Shown in pieces: positions 8,653 to 19,475 of a DNA stretch of 64,000 nucleotides. The notes under the pieces were generated by a model, which searched no databases, was not told where the DNA came from, and saw only the letters and a list, made by a program, of their open reading frames with translations. Source of the DNA: Phyto melanocephala (taxonomy: Eukaryota > Arthropoda > Insecta > Diptera > Rhinophoridae); NCBI GenBank assembly GCA_941918925.1, contig OW799234.1, positions 95,335,978 through 95,399,977 on the forward strand, in the 5' to 3' direction. A program made the translations under genes and the position numbers. The stretch's first letter is position 1. Every line of letters starts with the position of its first letter.

Positions 8653-9291
8653 AGTATATCTTGAGTTTATTTCCATATATTTTTTTATTCAATCCCTCTT
8701 TACTGTTTTAATAAAAATCACTCAAACGATCATTTTCTCTTTAATTATTCATTTAATTATTCTTTATGGAAAACTATAATTACATTCAATAAAAATTATT
8801 TTCTCTTAAATTATTCATCTGTGAAAATTCATCTCTTAACATTCTTATTTAAACAATTTTGCACATACATTTTCTAAAACATGTAAGTTTGTATGCACAT
8901 ATTTATATATGTAAGTATTTATATATGTATTTACAAATAATAATTTACCTTTGCATTTTCTCATATTACAATTTAAAAAAAAAATTTTAACAACACAATT
9001 TTAAAAAAAATTTTAACAACAAAAAAATCATCCGTATGAGTAAATTGCAGACAATAAAAAAATTTTAATTGAAACTTGAGACAAACAAACCAATAACAAA
9101 ATGCATATCAACCAAAAATTAAAAATCAGCCTTATGGAAATTACCATTGGGATGAATATTTTAAATTATTAACAAAAATTCATCCTTATGGGAAATTACC
9201 ATTGGGATGAAAATTTAAAACAAAAATTCATCCTCATGCAATCTCCATAAGGATGAATTTGGTGTCCCAGAAAGCCCACAAATATACTACT

Positions 9292-9297
9292 GAAGTA
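9292..9297. repeat. target-site duplication, right (GAAGTA)
   Basis: Exact match to 1741-1746, immediately outside the right inverted repeat. Confidence 0.85.
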
Positions 9298-9373
9298 AAA
9301 AAATATTTCCTAGAAATAATTTATATGGCAAGACAACGTTTGCTGGGCCAGCTATTTTTACTTTATATATTTA

Positions 9374-9493
9374 GGGCCGTATTCATAAAAAATATTTTAG
9401 GTTTATTGAAGGCTTATTTGACAAATTTCTCTACAACATCTGTTAAATAAGCCTTTAATAAGCCTGACATATTTTTTATGAATACAGCAGTTA
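9374..9493. mobile_element. palindromic MITE
   Basis: A roughly 120-bp fold-back sequence with arms running from GTATTCATAAAAAATAT inwards through AGGCTTATTTGACA and its reverse complement. ATATTTA occurs at both flanks (9367-9373 and 9494-9500), a possible 7-bp duplication, although in AT-rich DNA this could be chance. Two similar palindromes lie inside the Helitron (20671-20790, 24974-25090). Confidence 0.55.
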
Positions 9494-9500
9494 ATATTTA

Positions 9501-9882
9501 ATATGCATTGCGCATGTTTGTTGGTTGTTGTCGGAATGCGTAATGATTTTTAGCATCCTTGGGTATCATATGTAAAAGAATAAAAACAACAACAAAAAAA
9601 ACAGAATACAGCAAAACAAAAAAACATATCTTCTTAAAATGTATCCATCTATATTCTTTAGAAAATTTTAACTATTTTCAAATATTTAAAAAATAAACTT
9701 TGATGTATCCGTATGTAGTTTTTATTAATTTTTTTAATTTTAGGAATATGGAAAGATTCACATTTCAAAGGACATTTTTTTGTCCTGACTAATTAAAAAA
9801 ATATTTGTACCCTTACGATACACATATTGATATATGTTTATATTATTTAAAAATTTTGAATCCATTTATTTATTATTTTGAA
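9501..9882. other. AT-rich non-coding DNA
   Basis: No gene or recognised repeat seen, apart from A-rich runs. Confidence 0.5.
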
Positions 9883-10480
9883 TTATACCCTTCACACAGT
9901 GAAAAAGGGTATATATAGGTTTGTCATTCCGTGTGAAATTTCTAAAATTTTCATTTCCGACCCCATAAAGTATATATTTTCTGAAAGCTTATGAATAGGG
10001 GAGTCGATTTAGCTATGTCAGTCTGTCCGTGTGTATGTTGAAATCAACTTTTTGAAGCCCCCGATATTGCCTGGACCCGGGTGAATAATCAGAAATATTC
10101 GGGAGTAGATCGGTATTGAAAATCAAAAACATCAGTACATAAACAGCTGCGATATAAGAAAAAAACACGACCACTTAGTTTTTTTTTCACAACAACAAAA
10201 TTACAACAACAACATACATACATACAAACATGGTATACTGGTTAAAGTAAACGTGGCATCGAATCCCAGCCGGGCCCAAAAATTTTTTTTATTTATTTCT
10301 ATATTTTTTATTTTATATATTATTTATATTTTTATTATTTTTTTTAATTTTTTTTTACATTTATTATTTTTTTTTTTTTTATTATTATTTTTTTATATTT
10401 TTTTTTTTGTTATTAATTTTTTTTGGAAACATACATACGTACATAAACTCAATTTATAATTTTACAATGGGATGCTTTTA
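9883..10480 (-). repeat. family B interspersed repeat, copy 1
   Basis: Begins (as the reverse-complemented end) ATTATACCCTTCACACAGTG and runs through a segment with the CATTCCGTGTGAAATTTC, GACCCCATAAAGTATATA and GTCTGTCCGTGTGTATG stretches shared with 36466-37017 and 43280-43500. It then has a tRNA-like module, a long A/T tract and an outer part ending near ACAATGGGATGC that matches 41885-41945. Such repeats abound in calyptrate flies. Mechanism unknown; it is non-autonomous with no coding region. Confidence 0.6.
10231..10267 (+). repeat. tRNA-like promoter module
   Basis: TGGTATACTGG (10231-10241) fits the pol III A-box pattern and GGCATCGAATCCC (10255-10267) resembles a B-box. Only about 14 nt separate them, too short for a real tRNA, so this is a tRNA-derived remnant inside the family B repeat, not a tRNA gene. 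The module recurs at 36645-36690 and 42068-42113. Confidence 0.45.
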
Positions 10481-10821
10481 TATATGTTTGTGAAAGCGCA
10501 TAGAGAATCGGACTTAAGGGACCTAACGTAAAAAGATCGTATTTATTTACAAATTTACAACATTTACAATTTTGCTATAAAAACTCTAAATGATGTTGCA
10601 ACTCAGTTCATATAATATTGCGAACCAATTTGTTCCTCACTCGGAAAAATACCAAAAGGGATCATCACATAAAAACCAAACCTGCATTTGCTCTCACTGT
10701 TAAAAACTTAGAAACTTGGAGTTTTAGGTAGTGCAGTTGGGTTCTAAATAACCAAGCGTTTTTATTATTTAAATCAAATAACATTTTATCAATTTTCATA
10801 TCAGTTAAGAATTTAACTCTA
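10481..10821. other. non-coding DNA
   Basis: No gene or recognised element. Confidence 0.5.
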
Positions 10822-11707
10822 TTTATACCCTTCACCTGTGGTGCACAAGGGTATATAGCTTTGTCATTTCGTTTGTAATTTCTACAATTTTTTTCTCAGA
10901 TCAGAGTATAGTATCAACCTTTTGGAAATATCTAGGAATAAATCGCTATTAAAATTCAGCTCTATCGCCCCATAACTTTCTGAGATATGAGCGAATTAAA
11001 ACGACTGCCTCTGTTTTTCCATATTTTTACCACCAAAATTAAAATTTTTCAGCCATAGAATAATTTATAGCTTCCTTTGCTACTTTGTAGATTAAATATG
11101 CCTTTAGAGATATTCATGAAAAATTTTGGATAAAGCGGGCTCTAATCTGTTAAGTTATAGGTAAAACTTTTATACTTTTTACATATTCGAAAAATTTACA
11201 AACAAAAATCAATTTGGTTCAGCTTTTAGACAACATTGGTCAATATTGGCATCATCTAAAAGGACTTGACTAGCGCAATATAAGCACTTAAAAAAATTAA
11301 AATTTATGTTGGCCGCCACTACAAAATGTCGGACAATAAATTTTTATATGAGCCAAATCTGGTAAATGTAACTTTTTGAACACCCTCAATATTGAAATCA
11401 AATGAAAGGGCTTCACCAGTAAAATACCGTAAATTATTAAAAAAATGTTAAATCCAAGATGGTGTCTAAACAAAATGGTGGATAAAATTTTATTCACCCA
11501 ATCAATATGGGTATCAAATTAAAGGGCTTCACTAGTAGAATAGAGTTAACTACGTAAAAATTCAAAATCAAGGATGTCGTCGGACATAATAAGGAAAACT
11601 GGCGTACAACATGAAATATAGGTTAAGATACGATGTGAGATTATGCCTATGTACATGATGGTGAAGGGTATTATCAGGCACGGGCGAATATAGCACTCTT
11701 ACTTGTT
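10822..11707 (-). repeat. family C interspersed repeat (GGGTATA/CAAGTAAGAG ends)
   Basis: Starts TTTATACCCTTCACCTGTGG and finishes with the reverse complement of AACAAGTAAGAGTGCTATATTCG, the same two ends as families A and B, but the interior is different. It includes two loosely repeated stretches on the theme aagggcttcac-agt, near 11405 and 11520. No coding region is supported. Confidence 0.55.
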
Positions 11708-13189
11708 TTATTTTTATTTAGTAGGTTTCATAAAACAACATGACTAAACATTACTGGTCATCACACAACGTTACAGCTCTTGTAACTTCAGCGTTAGCCT
11801 TGAGTAAAATAAAACACAACCCCAGTTGCTTTAATTTAGGTTCAGGTTTAGTTGCTAGGCTAAATCCATTTATTTACCTGTCTTGGTGGACTTAAAGGTT
11901 TTAAAAAAGATCCAGCTGTTCAAGGAATTAAACACTTTCGTGTGGAATGTTTTCTGCAAAGTCAAATATTTTATGTATTTTCAACTTTAGCAACTTTTAA
12001 CTTGAATACCATGTGATTTTTTTATCTAACTACTCGAAACACAGCTTACTGTATCGGTCATTTCTTTTCAAACTACACGGTGTCCGCTTTGATTGTTTAT
12101 AATTTTTGATTAAATGAAAGAGAATTCATTTTATATTGATAAATGTTTTATTTAATGTCGGCAATTTGTCAAGACTAATGTTTACCAAAATGACGGTAAA
12201 ACAATCTGGTATACATTCCCGAAGATCATCCTGTACTTAGACTAATTTCTTCTAAAATATGTATATTTAACTTAATATAAACTTTTCATAGATTCTTATA
12301 AGCCAGCACCTCTTTTAATTTACCTCTTGCCATACTTCATTCATACTTATATTTTTATACACCTTTCCCCAAAATACCCTGCTGTTGTTTTCGTTAACAG
12401 ATTATAGTTTATTATAACAGCGGGTGGTAAAGTTATGCAGACAAATTTTGCCGCAAAGTGGGGTCCTTTTTAGAACATTTTGAAGCTTTTTTATTTATAC
12501 TTTTAAATTGTATTCTATTAGTTTTTTTTCTAAGGACTTTAAAAATTCATATAAAAAGGTCTCTGTATCACATCCACATTTATTTACCGTAACTTACAAA
12601 CATATATTTTATTAAGTTAATAAATCTTTTAGTGGTGCCGGAAGTGTAAAGTATTATTTAAACGGAAGTTGTTGGTGTTTAGCACTTGATTTGTGTTTTA
12701 TGTTAATACATATAAATTTGGGTGAAGTGTTGGAAAATTTTAAATATTTATGTATGTGTGGTTGGGTGGGTATAATGTGTAAATTCTTCAGGACTGTGTG
12801 AATAAAAAATCGAATTGAACTTAAAAGTTAACTTTTCTTAAAGTTGTTCTTTTCGTAGGAAAATATGTTTTACAAAATTCAAGCCGATTGGAAATCGTTA
12901 AACCAGCCGCATTGGTCTTAAATTTTAAGGACATAAATAAAATAAAGTTTTTATTTTGTTTTTTGTCTTTTAAAAAACTAAGCTGTTAAGCATAAAGGAG
13001 TTACTCGTACAAAATAAAAATAAATAATTTTTCAAGTTTTAAATAAATTTTTCAATAAATTAATTGATAGAAGGTAAAAAAAAAGTCCTATCAAAAGATG
13101 CTATTATTTCTGCAAATAGTAAAAATGAACACCAACTGGGCAGACACAATTATGTTTCGCTACTAGAAAAGTATGGAATATTACGAGAT
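11708..13189. other. non-coding DNA
   Basis: No gene recognised. AT-rich with scattered homopolymer runs. The short frame at 13064-13255 leads into the mariner relic below. Confidence 0.45.
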
Positions 13190-13800
13190 ACTGTCAAGTC
13201 TGAACGGCGCAGTAACAGCTGTTCTGGTGAGAGTATCGCAGAGTGCCAGAACTAGACGCCTCAAAATTTACCATTAATTGGATGTTTTGAAGGATTTTCC
13301 TAATAATATGCTGACAGCACATCATCTGCTAACCGCTTACCGCCAGTGGCGTGTCATGGGTTGTTGCTCAAACCATCCTAATGAATCCTAGTGAATACAA
13401 TCTTTAATCGAAAATCATAAACAGCGACCATGTAAATTTCAATCTCTGTGGCTGTATAAATAAGCAAAAGCTATAGAGAATTATTACATCCGTACAAAGT
13501 TACTGTATCGTATGGGGTTACGCTGAAGGCGTCATTGATCCTTATTTATTCGAAATGCTGCAGACCAAATGACATAACATACTCCAACCTCGACCAGATA
13601 AATTGGGACTGGATAACATGTAGTTCCAACAAAGCGTTGAATTATTTTAGTCATGCAATTGCCCGTAAAATGGAACAAATCTATAAAACTGTGCTCAAAT
13701 GTATTAAAAGCAAATAAAACGCTACAACGGAAATGGTGTAACTGCGACAAAAATATGCTAAAAATAAATAAAAACGAATAACCAAGAATAATATGTTCGG
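13190..13800 (+). pseudogene. IS630/Tc1-mariner transposase relic
   Basis: A decayed transposase. Fragments in changing frames on the plus strand include VSQSARTRRL with LDVLKDFPNNML (helix-turn-helix side), then GYAEGVIDPYLFE near 13513 and LGLDNM followed by a stop and FQQ near 13605. In the family the last parts correspond to the GVI-PYFFE and LDNMWFQQDGA segments around the second catalytic Asp. Many stops and frameshifts are present. Ends were not identified. Confidence 0.5.
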
Positions 13801-13810
13801 CCATACCGAA

Positions 13811-14502
13811 TCCGGTAATACACTTTACCAGATTCCAATTTTTTGATCCACGCAGTTTTGCTTAATTATTTCCGAAGAACTTTCGATTTTTAAGTTCCAT
13901 ACAGTAAAATGTATTCTATTTGTCATGCCTCTTTACTTGCAAGCCATATTGATCGGGGTTATAAACAAATTGTTGAAGTTTGGCTTCGGATGACATCGTG
14001 GGTTTTAAGCGCTTCTATTGCTTACGGTACTCTACTCGTTAATATTTTTTACGAATAGCCGTAGAGGGATATCATATTCACAACTAATAACAAGGGTATC
14101 TAAAAATCATTCTAGGTCTGAGAAATATTGATTTTATGGTAAAGTTTCGATAATAAGTAATGGGGCTATTGTGACGGATTTCAATACCCATTCACTACAA
14201 AATATTCTAAAAAGGCTGATATTACATAGAGATCAGTGCTATATGTCGTAGCTTCTTAAAGTTTATTTCAACCAACCTTAATTCAAATACACAAGCAGTT
14301 TAATATCACTCAATTGACTTTCCTAATCATCAGCTTTAAAAAAAAATGTACACTTTTTGGGATCGGAATTGAATGTTTTAGAAATTACAAATGGAATAAT
14401 AAGGCTATGTATTCCCTTGGCACCACAGATGAAAAGTATAAATAATTCACGTATGCAAATATTTCAAAGTAAATACAAACGATTTTGTAAAAATGAATTT
14501 TA
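13811..14502. other. non-coding DNA
   Basis: No gene seen. It contains a stretch near 14335-14430 (acactttttgggatcgga and cttggcaccacagatgaaa) that may be a decayed fly interspersed repeat. Confidence 0.4.
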
Positions 14503-14695
14503 GGTTAGGTTAGGTTGAAAAGGAGGGGCACTAAAAGCCCAAACCAACGGCAGGTAAAAACTTATGTCCAACTGGAATGTTGTGCGTTCCATAAGTATGA
14601 ATATAATAGTTATAACAAAAAGAGAATAGAAGAGAAGAGAAAGAAAAGCAGACCAGTCCAGCACACTACTGAGTAGTACACCGGGGCACGATGCT
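14503..14695 (-). mobile_element. SINE-like element, B-box region deleted
   Basis: Shares its middle (agaatagaagagaagagaaag and gaccagtccag) and its head (accggggcac) with the clearer tRNA-SINE at 38586-38789, in the same orientation. At the other end it has a simple tail that reads (AACCT)n on the minus strand. The internal B-box part present in the other copy is missing here. No target duplication found. Confidence 0.5.
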
Positions 14696-16048
14696 TCTTA
14701 CTGACGATATATACAAACTGACATAACTTCAAATAAAACGAAGGTCTCTAAATCGAAAATAACCTGCTAAAAAATTACTAGAATTATTTTCTTAAAAAAT
14801 AATGCTTTTATTATAAGTCCACATATCAATTACCTGTAAATTTAAGAACTAAAATTCCTTTGAATTTAAAGTAGTAACAAAATCTACGAACTGATAATTC
14901 TGCACAAAAAATGTTATATAAAAGTTAATTTATAAAATTTTCACACGAAATTTGTTATTGTTATTGCTACCGTTTCTATTTTTGTTGTTTATTGTTTTTT
15001 AAAATGCCGTAAGCACATCCTTAAAAAAAAACGTTTACAAATTTTTTTAATCCTTTCAAAACAACAACAACAACTTTACAAGCATATTTTTATAAAAATA
15101 AAACAAGTACAAACAATTGTATATGAGTTACTTAATGGGTCCCATTTATAAATGTTGCCTGGATGTGAATGAATGTGAGTAGCGTTCTGTTTTTTTTGTT
15201 TCCTGTGGGTACGCTTGTCTTATTGCTATTTTTACTCCTTTTTCTTATTTTTTAAACCTTTTTGTTTTTCAGTTTTAAAACTCCTTTTCTAAGCAGCGTG
15301 AGTTTGTGTGCTTTAGTAAGTATCTGTTGTATAACTTATGTGCGTGTTAACAAGCAATTAAATAATTATTACGAAAAAGAGCATAATGTTTGTATTGCTC
15401 TGTATTTAAAAAAAAAATAGCTTTCTTGCTCATTGCTTAAACTGCAGGTGTTCTGCTTGTCTTAACTTTTTTAAAGTTACTAAAAAGTCAAATACTTTGT
15501 TATCTTTATGTACGCTACACTTAAAGGCAGAGGTAATATGTGTTTCTCACAATTTTCAACAGAGACCAAAACGATAACGATATACAAATAATTTTAATTG
15601 CTGTCACTTACATTAATCCTTACTCCCTTAGAAGCTTCTAAAATCGAATTTTTTTCCTTACTGGGTATTCTTTGAAGTCAGCCAAATTTTTTTGTAATTT
15701 AATTAACGAAATGTGTAAAGTGAAAGTTCGTGAGATTTAAATACTGTTAAAAAGCTAAATTGATAAAGGAAACTTTTTTAACATATTGTTCGCTAAAAGA
15801 AGCTATACCCTGCCAAAGCACTTCAATGTGATTAACATTAGGAAAACTGCTTTAAAGATACCAACCCGATTGTCTAATTGGCTGTAAAGATTGATTTAAA
15901 ATACAGAAAACTGTGGACGTTTTAAATTCAATTCTAGTTAAAGCAGTCTTTAACTAAGTATCTAGTAAACTATTCCAAATTATATTAGATCCACCCAGGT
16001 ATATGCAACTTCTTAAAACCTGTTTTCCTTCAAGGAAAATTCGTTTAC
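14696..16048. other. non-coding DNA
   Basis: No gene or recognised element; A/T-rich. Confidence 0.45.
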
Positions 16049-16241
16049 TAGGGATGAAAAATTGTTATGCTCAGTTTATTGTAAAAATTTTTAATTCAAA
16101 TATTATATATACATAGATTTTTGTTAACAAGGTAGAGGGTATAAAAGCAAGAAAAATAATTTTATTTAGAATACTTGTTGCCAAAAACCACAGTTTAGAA
16201 TTTCATTAGTACCAAAAGAAAAATCTCATTTCCCATCCCTG
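16049..16241. mobile_element. MITE-like repeat with AGGGATG ends
   Basis: Bounded by TAGGGATGAAAA on the left and TTTCCCATCCCTG on the right. A second copy lies at 53115-53281 (CAGGGATGGAAA to CCTATCCCTG). The CAGGG start resembles hAT-type ends, but no 8-bp target duplication is visible in either copy, so the superfamily is uncertain. Confidence 0.4.
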
Positions 16242-16519
16242 CACAAATAATAAATAACAAGCGAATTTAAAAATTTTCACACTTATTAAATTTATGTTTC
16301 TCTATGTATATGCTATCGTTACCAGATTACCTTGTAAATAAGCATTGGATTCACCTAAACTTCACTTTGAATGATATGTGTGGAAAGATAATAGAAACCA
16401 GAAGTGATTCTAATAAAAAAGATGAACGAAAGATAAAGTTGATCGTAGTTTTGCAGTTTTAAAAGGATGTGCATGTTCAACAATGACTTTAGGTTTTCAA
16501 CTCTTTATGCAATCTTCTA
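16242..16519. other. non-coding DNA before the Helitron
   Basis: No gene seen. The last base (A at 16519) forms the A of the Helitron A/T target. Confidence 0.5.
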
Positions 16520-16683
16520 TCTATATATATAAAAATCAATGTGTGTTTGTATGTTTGTATGTTTGTATGTTTGTTTGTGCTTTATAGACGGCTAAACGGC
16601 TGGACCGATTTCCTTGAAATTTTCACAGAATCTTTCTGTATGTCTGGAAGGAACTATAGGCTATACTTTCGTTTGAAATTGTA

Positions 16684-18260
16684 AGTGGGCGGGGTGCCAC
16701 GCCCTATTAAAGAATAAGTATTAAATATTATATATCACGAAAGTTAATGCAGGTAGAGTCTTCAAATTAAGTACGGTAAGCTTTGACATCCACACGAACA
16801 TTTGGGTAAAAAATGGGCGGACTTGGAATAGTAGGCGTGGCCACATGAATTGAATACTAAAATTCGTATATTTGGAAAACGAAATCGATTAGAGTAGTAA
16901 AATTTCACAAGAGCAACTTTGACATCCAAATAAACATTTCTGGAAAAAATGGGTACATTGGCAATAGTGGGCGTGGCACCTGCCATATGAATTAAATACT
17001 TAAATTTGTATATCTGGAAAACGATATCGATTAGAGTACTAAAATTTTGCAAGAGGAACTTTGACATCCAAATAAACATTTCTGGAAAAAATGGGTACAT
17101 TGGCAATAGTGGGCGTGGCACCTGACATATGAATTAAATACTAAAATTTGTATATCTGGAAAACGATATAGATTAGAGTACCAATATTCTACAAGAGCAA
17201 CTTTGACACCCAAATGAACATTTTTGGAAAAAAAGGGTACATTAGATATAGTGGGCGTGGCACCTGCCATATGAATTAAATACTAAAATTTTTATATCTG
17301 GAAAACGATATCGATTAGAGTACTAAAATTTTGCAAAAGTAATTTTGACATCCAAATAAACATTTTTGGAAAAAATGGGTGCATTATCAGTAGTGGGCGT
17401 GGCACCCACCATATGAATTAAATACTAAAATTCGTATATCTGGAAAACGATATCGATTAGAGTACTAAAATTTTTCAAGGGCAACTTTGACATCCAAATA
17501 AACATTTTTGGAAAAAATGGGTACATTACCAATAGTGGGCGTGGCACCAACATATGAATTAAATACTAAAATTTGTATATCTGGAAAACGATATCGATTA
17601 GAGTACTAAAATTGTGCAAGGGCAACTTTGACATACAAATAAACATTTTTGTAAAAAATGGGTACATTAACAATAGTGGGCGTGGCACCTGCCTAATGAA
17701 TTAAATACTAAAATTTGTATATCTGGAAAACGAAATCGATTAGAGTACTAAAATTCTACAAATGCAACTTTGACACCCAAGTGAACATTTTTGGAAAAAA
17801 TGGGTACATTAGATATAGTGGGCGTGGCACCTGCAATATGAATTAAATACTAAAATTTTTATATCTGGAAAACGATATCGATTAGAGTACTAAAATTTTG
17901 CCAGTGCAACTTTGACACCTAAATAAACATTTCTGGAATAAAATGGGTACATTAGAAATAGTGGGCGTGGCAGCTCTCATAGCAATTGAATACTAAAATT
18001 CGTATATTCGGGAAGCGATAATAGTTAGAGTACCCAAATTTTTGCACGAAAAGCTTTGACATCTATATGACTATTTTGTTAAGAAACGAATGCTTTAGTG
18101 ATAGTGGGCGTGGCACTTTTCATATGAATTAAATACAAGAAATCGTATATAAAGGAAGCGATAATAGTGAAAGTACCCAAATTTTTCAAGAGACAATTTT
18201 ATGTCTATATGATTATTTGAATAAGAAATGTTTGATTTAGTAATAGTAGGCGTGACACTT
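16684..18260. repeat. 142-bp minisatellite, about 11-12 units
   Basis: GTGGGCGTGGC starts recur at 16967, 17109, 17251, 17393, 17534, 17676, 17818, 17961 and 18104, spacing 141-143 bp, with more divergent units on both sides (16684, 16829, 18246). Each unit contains CTGGAAAACGATATCGATT and AACTTTGACATCCAAATAAA. Open frames across the array are repeats of the unit and not genes. It lies in the 5' non-coding part of the Helitron. Confidence 0.85.
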
Positions 18261-18265
18261 GCCAG

Positions 18266-19315
18266 ATCTGTGATCCCCGCAAACGTTTTTAAATTTTATC
18301 ACCTGTAATTTTTTCGGTATAAGAAATTGTTTGACCTGAAAAAAAATTTGTTACCTAATATTCCAAAAATATAAATTTGTAACCCATTAAATTTTGCAAC
18401 GTAGGTGATTAATTTTTTTACCTGTGATCGGTTCCAAAAATCATTTTTAAAGATTTATTATCTGTAATTACCAAATCTGTGATTCCCGGAAACGTTTTTA
18501 CATTTTATTACCTGTAATTTTTTCGGTATAAGAAATTGTTTGACCTGAAATAAAATTTGTTACCCAATATTCCAAAAATATAAATTTGTAACCCATTAAA
18601 TTTTGCAACGCAGGTGAATAATTTTTTAACCTGTGATCGGTTCAAAAAATCATTTTTAAAGATTTATTATCCGTAATTACCAAATCTGTGATGCCCGCAA
18701 ACGTTTTTACATTTTATTACCTGTAATTTTTCCGGTATAAGAAATTGTTTGACCTGAAATAAAATTTGTTACCCAATATTCCAAAAATATAAATTTGTAA
18801 CCCATTAAATTTTGCAACGCAGGTGAATAATTTTTTGACCTGTGATCGGTTCAAAAAATCATTTTTAAAGATTTATTATCCGTAATTACCAAATCTGTGA
18901 TTCCCTGAAACGTTTTTACATTTTATTACCTGTAATTTTTTCGGTATAAGAAATTGTTTGACCTGAAATAAAATTTGTTACCCAATATTCCAAACATATA
19001 AATTTGTAACCCATTAAATTTTGCAACGCAGGTGAATAATTTTTTGACCTGTGATCGGTTCAAAAAATCATTTTTAAAGATTTATTATCCGTAATTACCA
19101 AATCTGTGATCCCCGCAAACGTTTTTACATTTTATTACCTGTAATTTTTTCGGTATAAGAAATTATTTGACCTGAAATAAAATTTGTTACCTAATATTCC
19201 AAAAATATAAATTTGTAACCCATTAAATTTTGCAACGCAAGTGAATAATTTTTTTACCTGTGATCGATTCAAAAAATCATTTTTAAACATTTATTATCCG
19301 TAATTTTTTGTTAAA
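18266..19315. repeat. 209-bp minisatellite, five units
   Basis: ATCTGTGAT starts occur at 18266, 18475, 18684, 18893 and 19102, exactly 209 bp apart. The units contain TTACCTGTAATTTTT, GGTATAAGAAATT and ACCTGTGATCGG and are nearly identical. The array directly follows the 142-bp array and precedes the Helitron gene. Confidence 0.88.
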
Positions 19316-19475
19316 GAAAATTTTCTGACCTGGTAAGAAATTTCTTACCTAAGATTTAAAAAATTATAAATTTGACGTACATTCAATTTTATAATTTAAT
19401 TGAATCTTTGATTCTGAACAAGTTACAAGTTTTTTTTTTTTTTGTGAATATATACTGTAAAAAATTACAAGTAAA

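Larger units (their letters stand above)
1747..9291. mobile_element. capsid-less Polinton-like element with PolB
   Basis: A complete 7,545-bp element. It has an exact 6-bp target duplication (GAAGTA), inverted repeats of 1,218 and 1,227 bp, and termini reading AGTAGTATATTTGTGGGC. The inverted repeats differ visibly by one 9-bp indel only, and the 100-residue protein encoded in each is identical, so insertion or repeat homogenisation was recent. Content: a small protein in each repeat, a family B DNA polymerase on the minus strand, and a C2H2 zinc-finger protein on the plus strand. Polintons share the 6-bp duplication, AG ends, long inverted repeats and protein-primed polymerase, but are usually 15-25 kb with integrase, ATPase, protease and capsid genes, none of which is present. 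I infer a deletion derivative or separate lineage that borrows an integrase. An unrelated linear-plasmid-like element with convergent features is the alternative. Confidence 0.85.
8065..9291. repeat. right terminal inverted repeat of the PolB element
   Basis: Reverse complement of the left repeat, 9 bp longer because of one small indel near 8755. It ends ATACTACT directly before the GAAGTA duplication. Confidence 0.9.

Noticed and set aside
1747..9291. Reading the PolB element as an intact integrated virus
   Set aside because: No capsid, ATPase, protease or integrase frame exists anywhere between the repeats on either strand.
10231..10267. A tRNA gene
   Set aside because: A- and B-box-like segments are too close and no cloverleaf with anticodon arm can be formed; it recurs as part of an interspersed repeat.
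16762..17270. Minus-strand frames of 119 and 79 residues that repeat internally
   Set aside because: They lie wholly within the 142-bp minisatellite and repeat with its period; non-coding array.
16684..19315. Evenly spaced arrays that could be taken for CRISPR
   Set aside because: Units are 142 and 209 bp, repeated over their whole length with no unique spacers, inside a eukaryotic Helitron.
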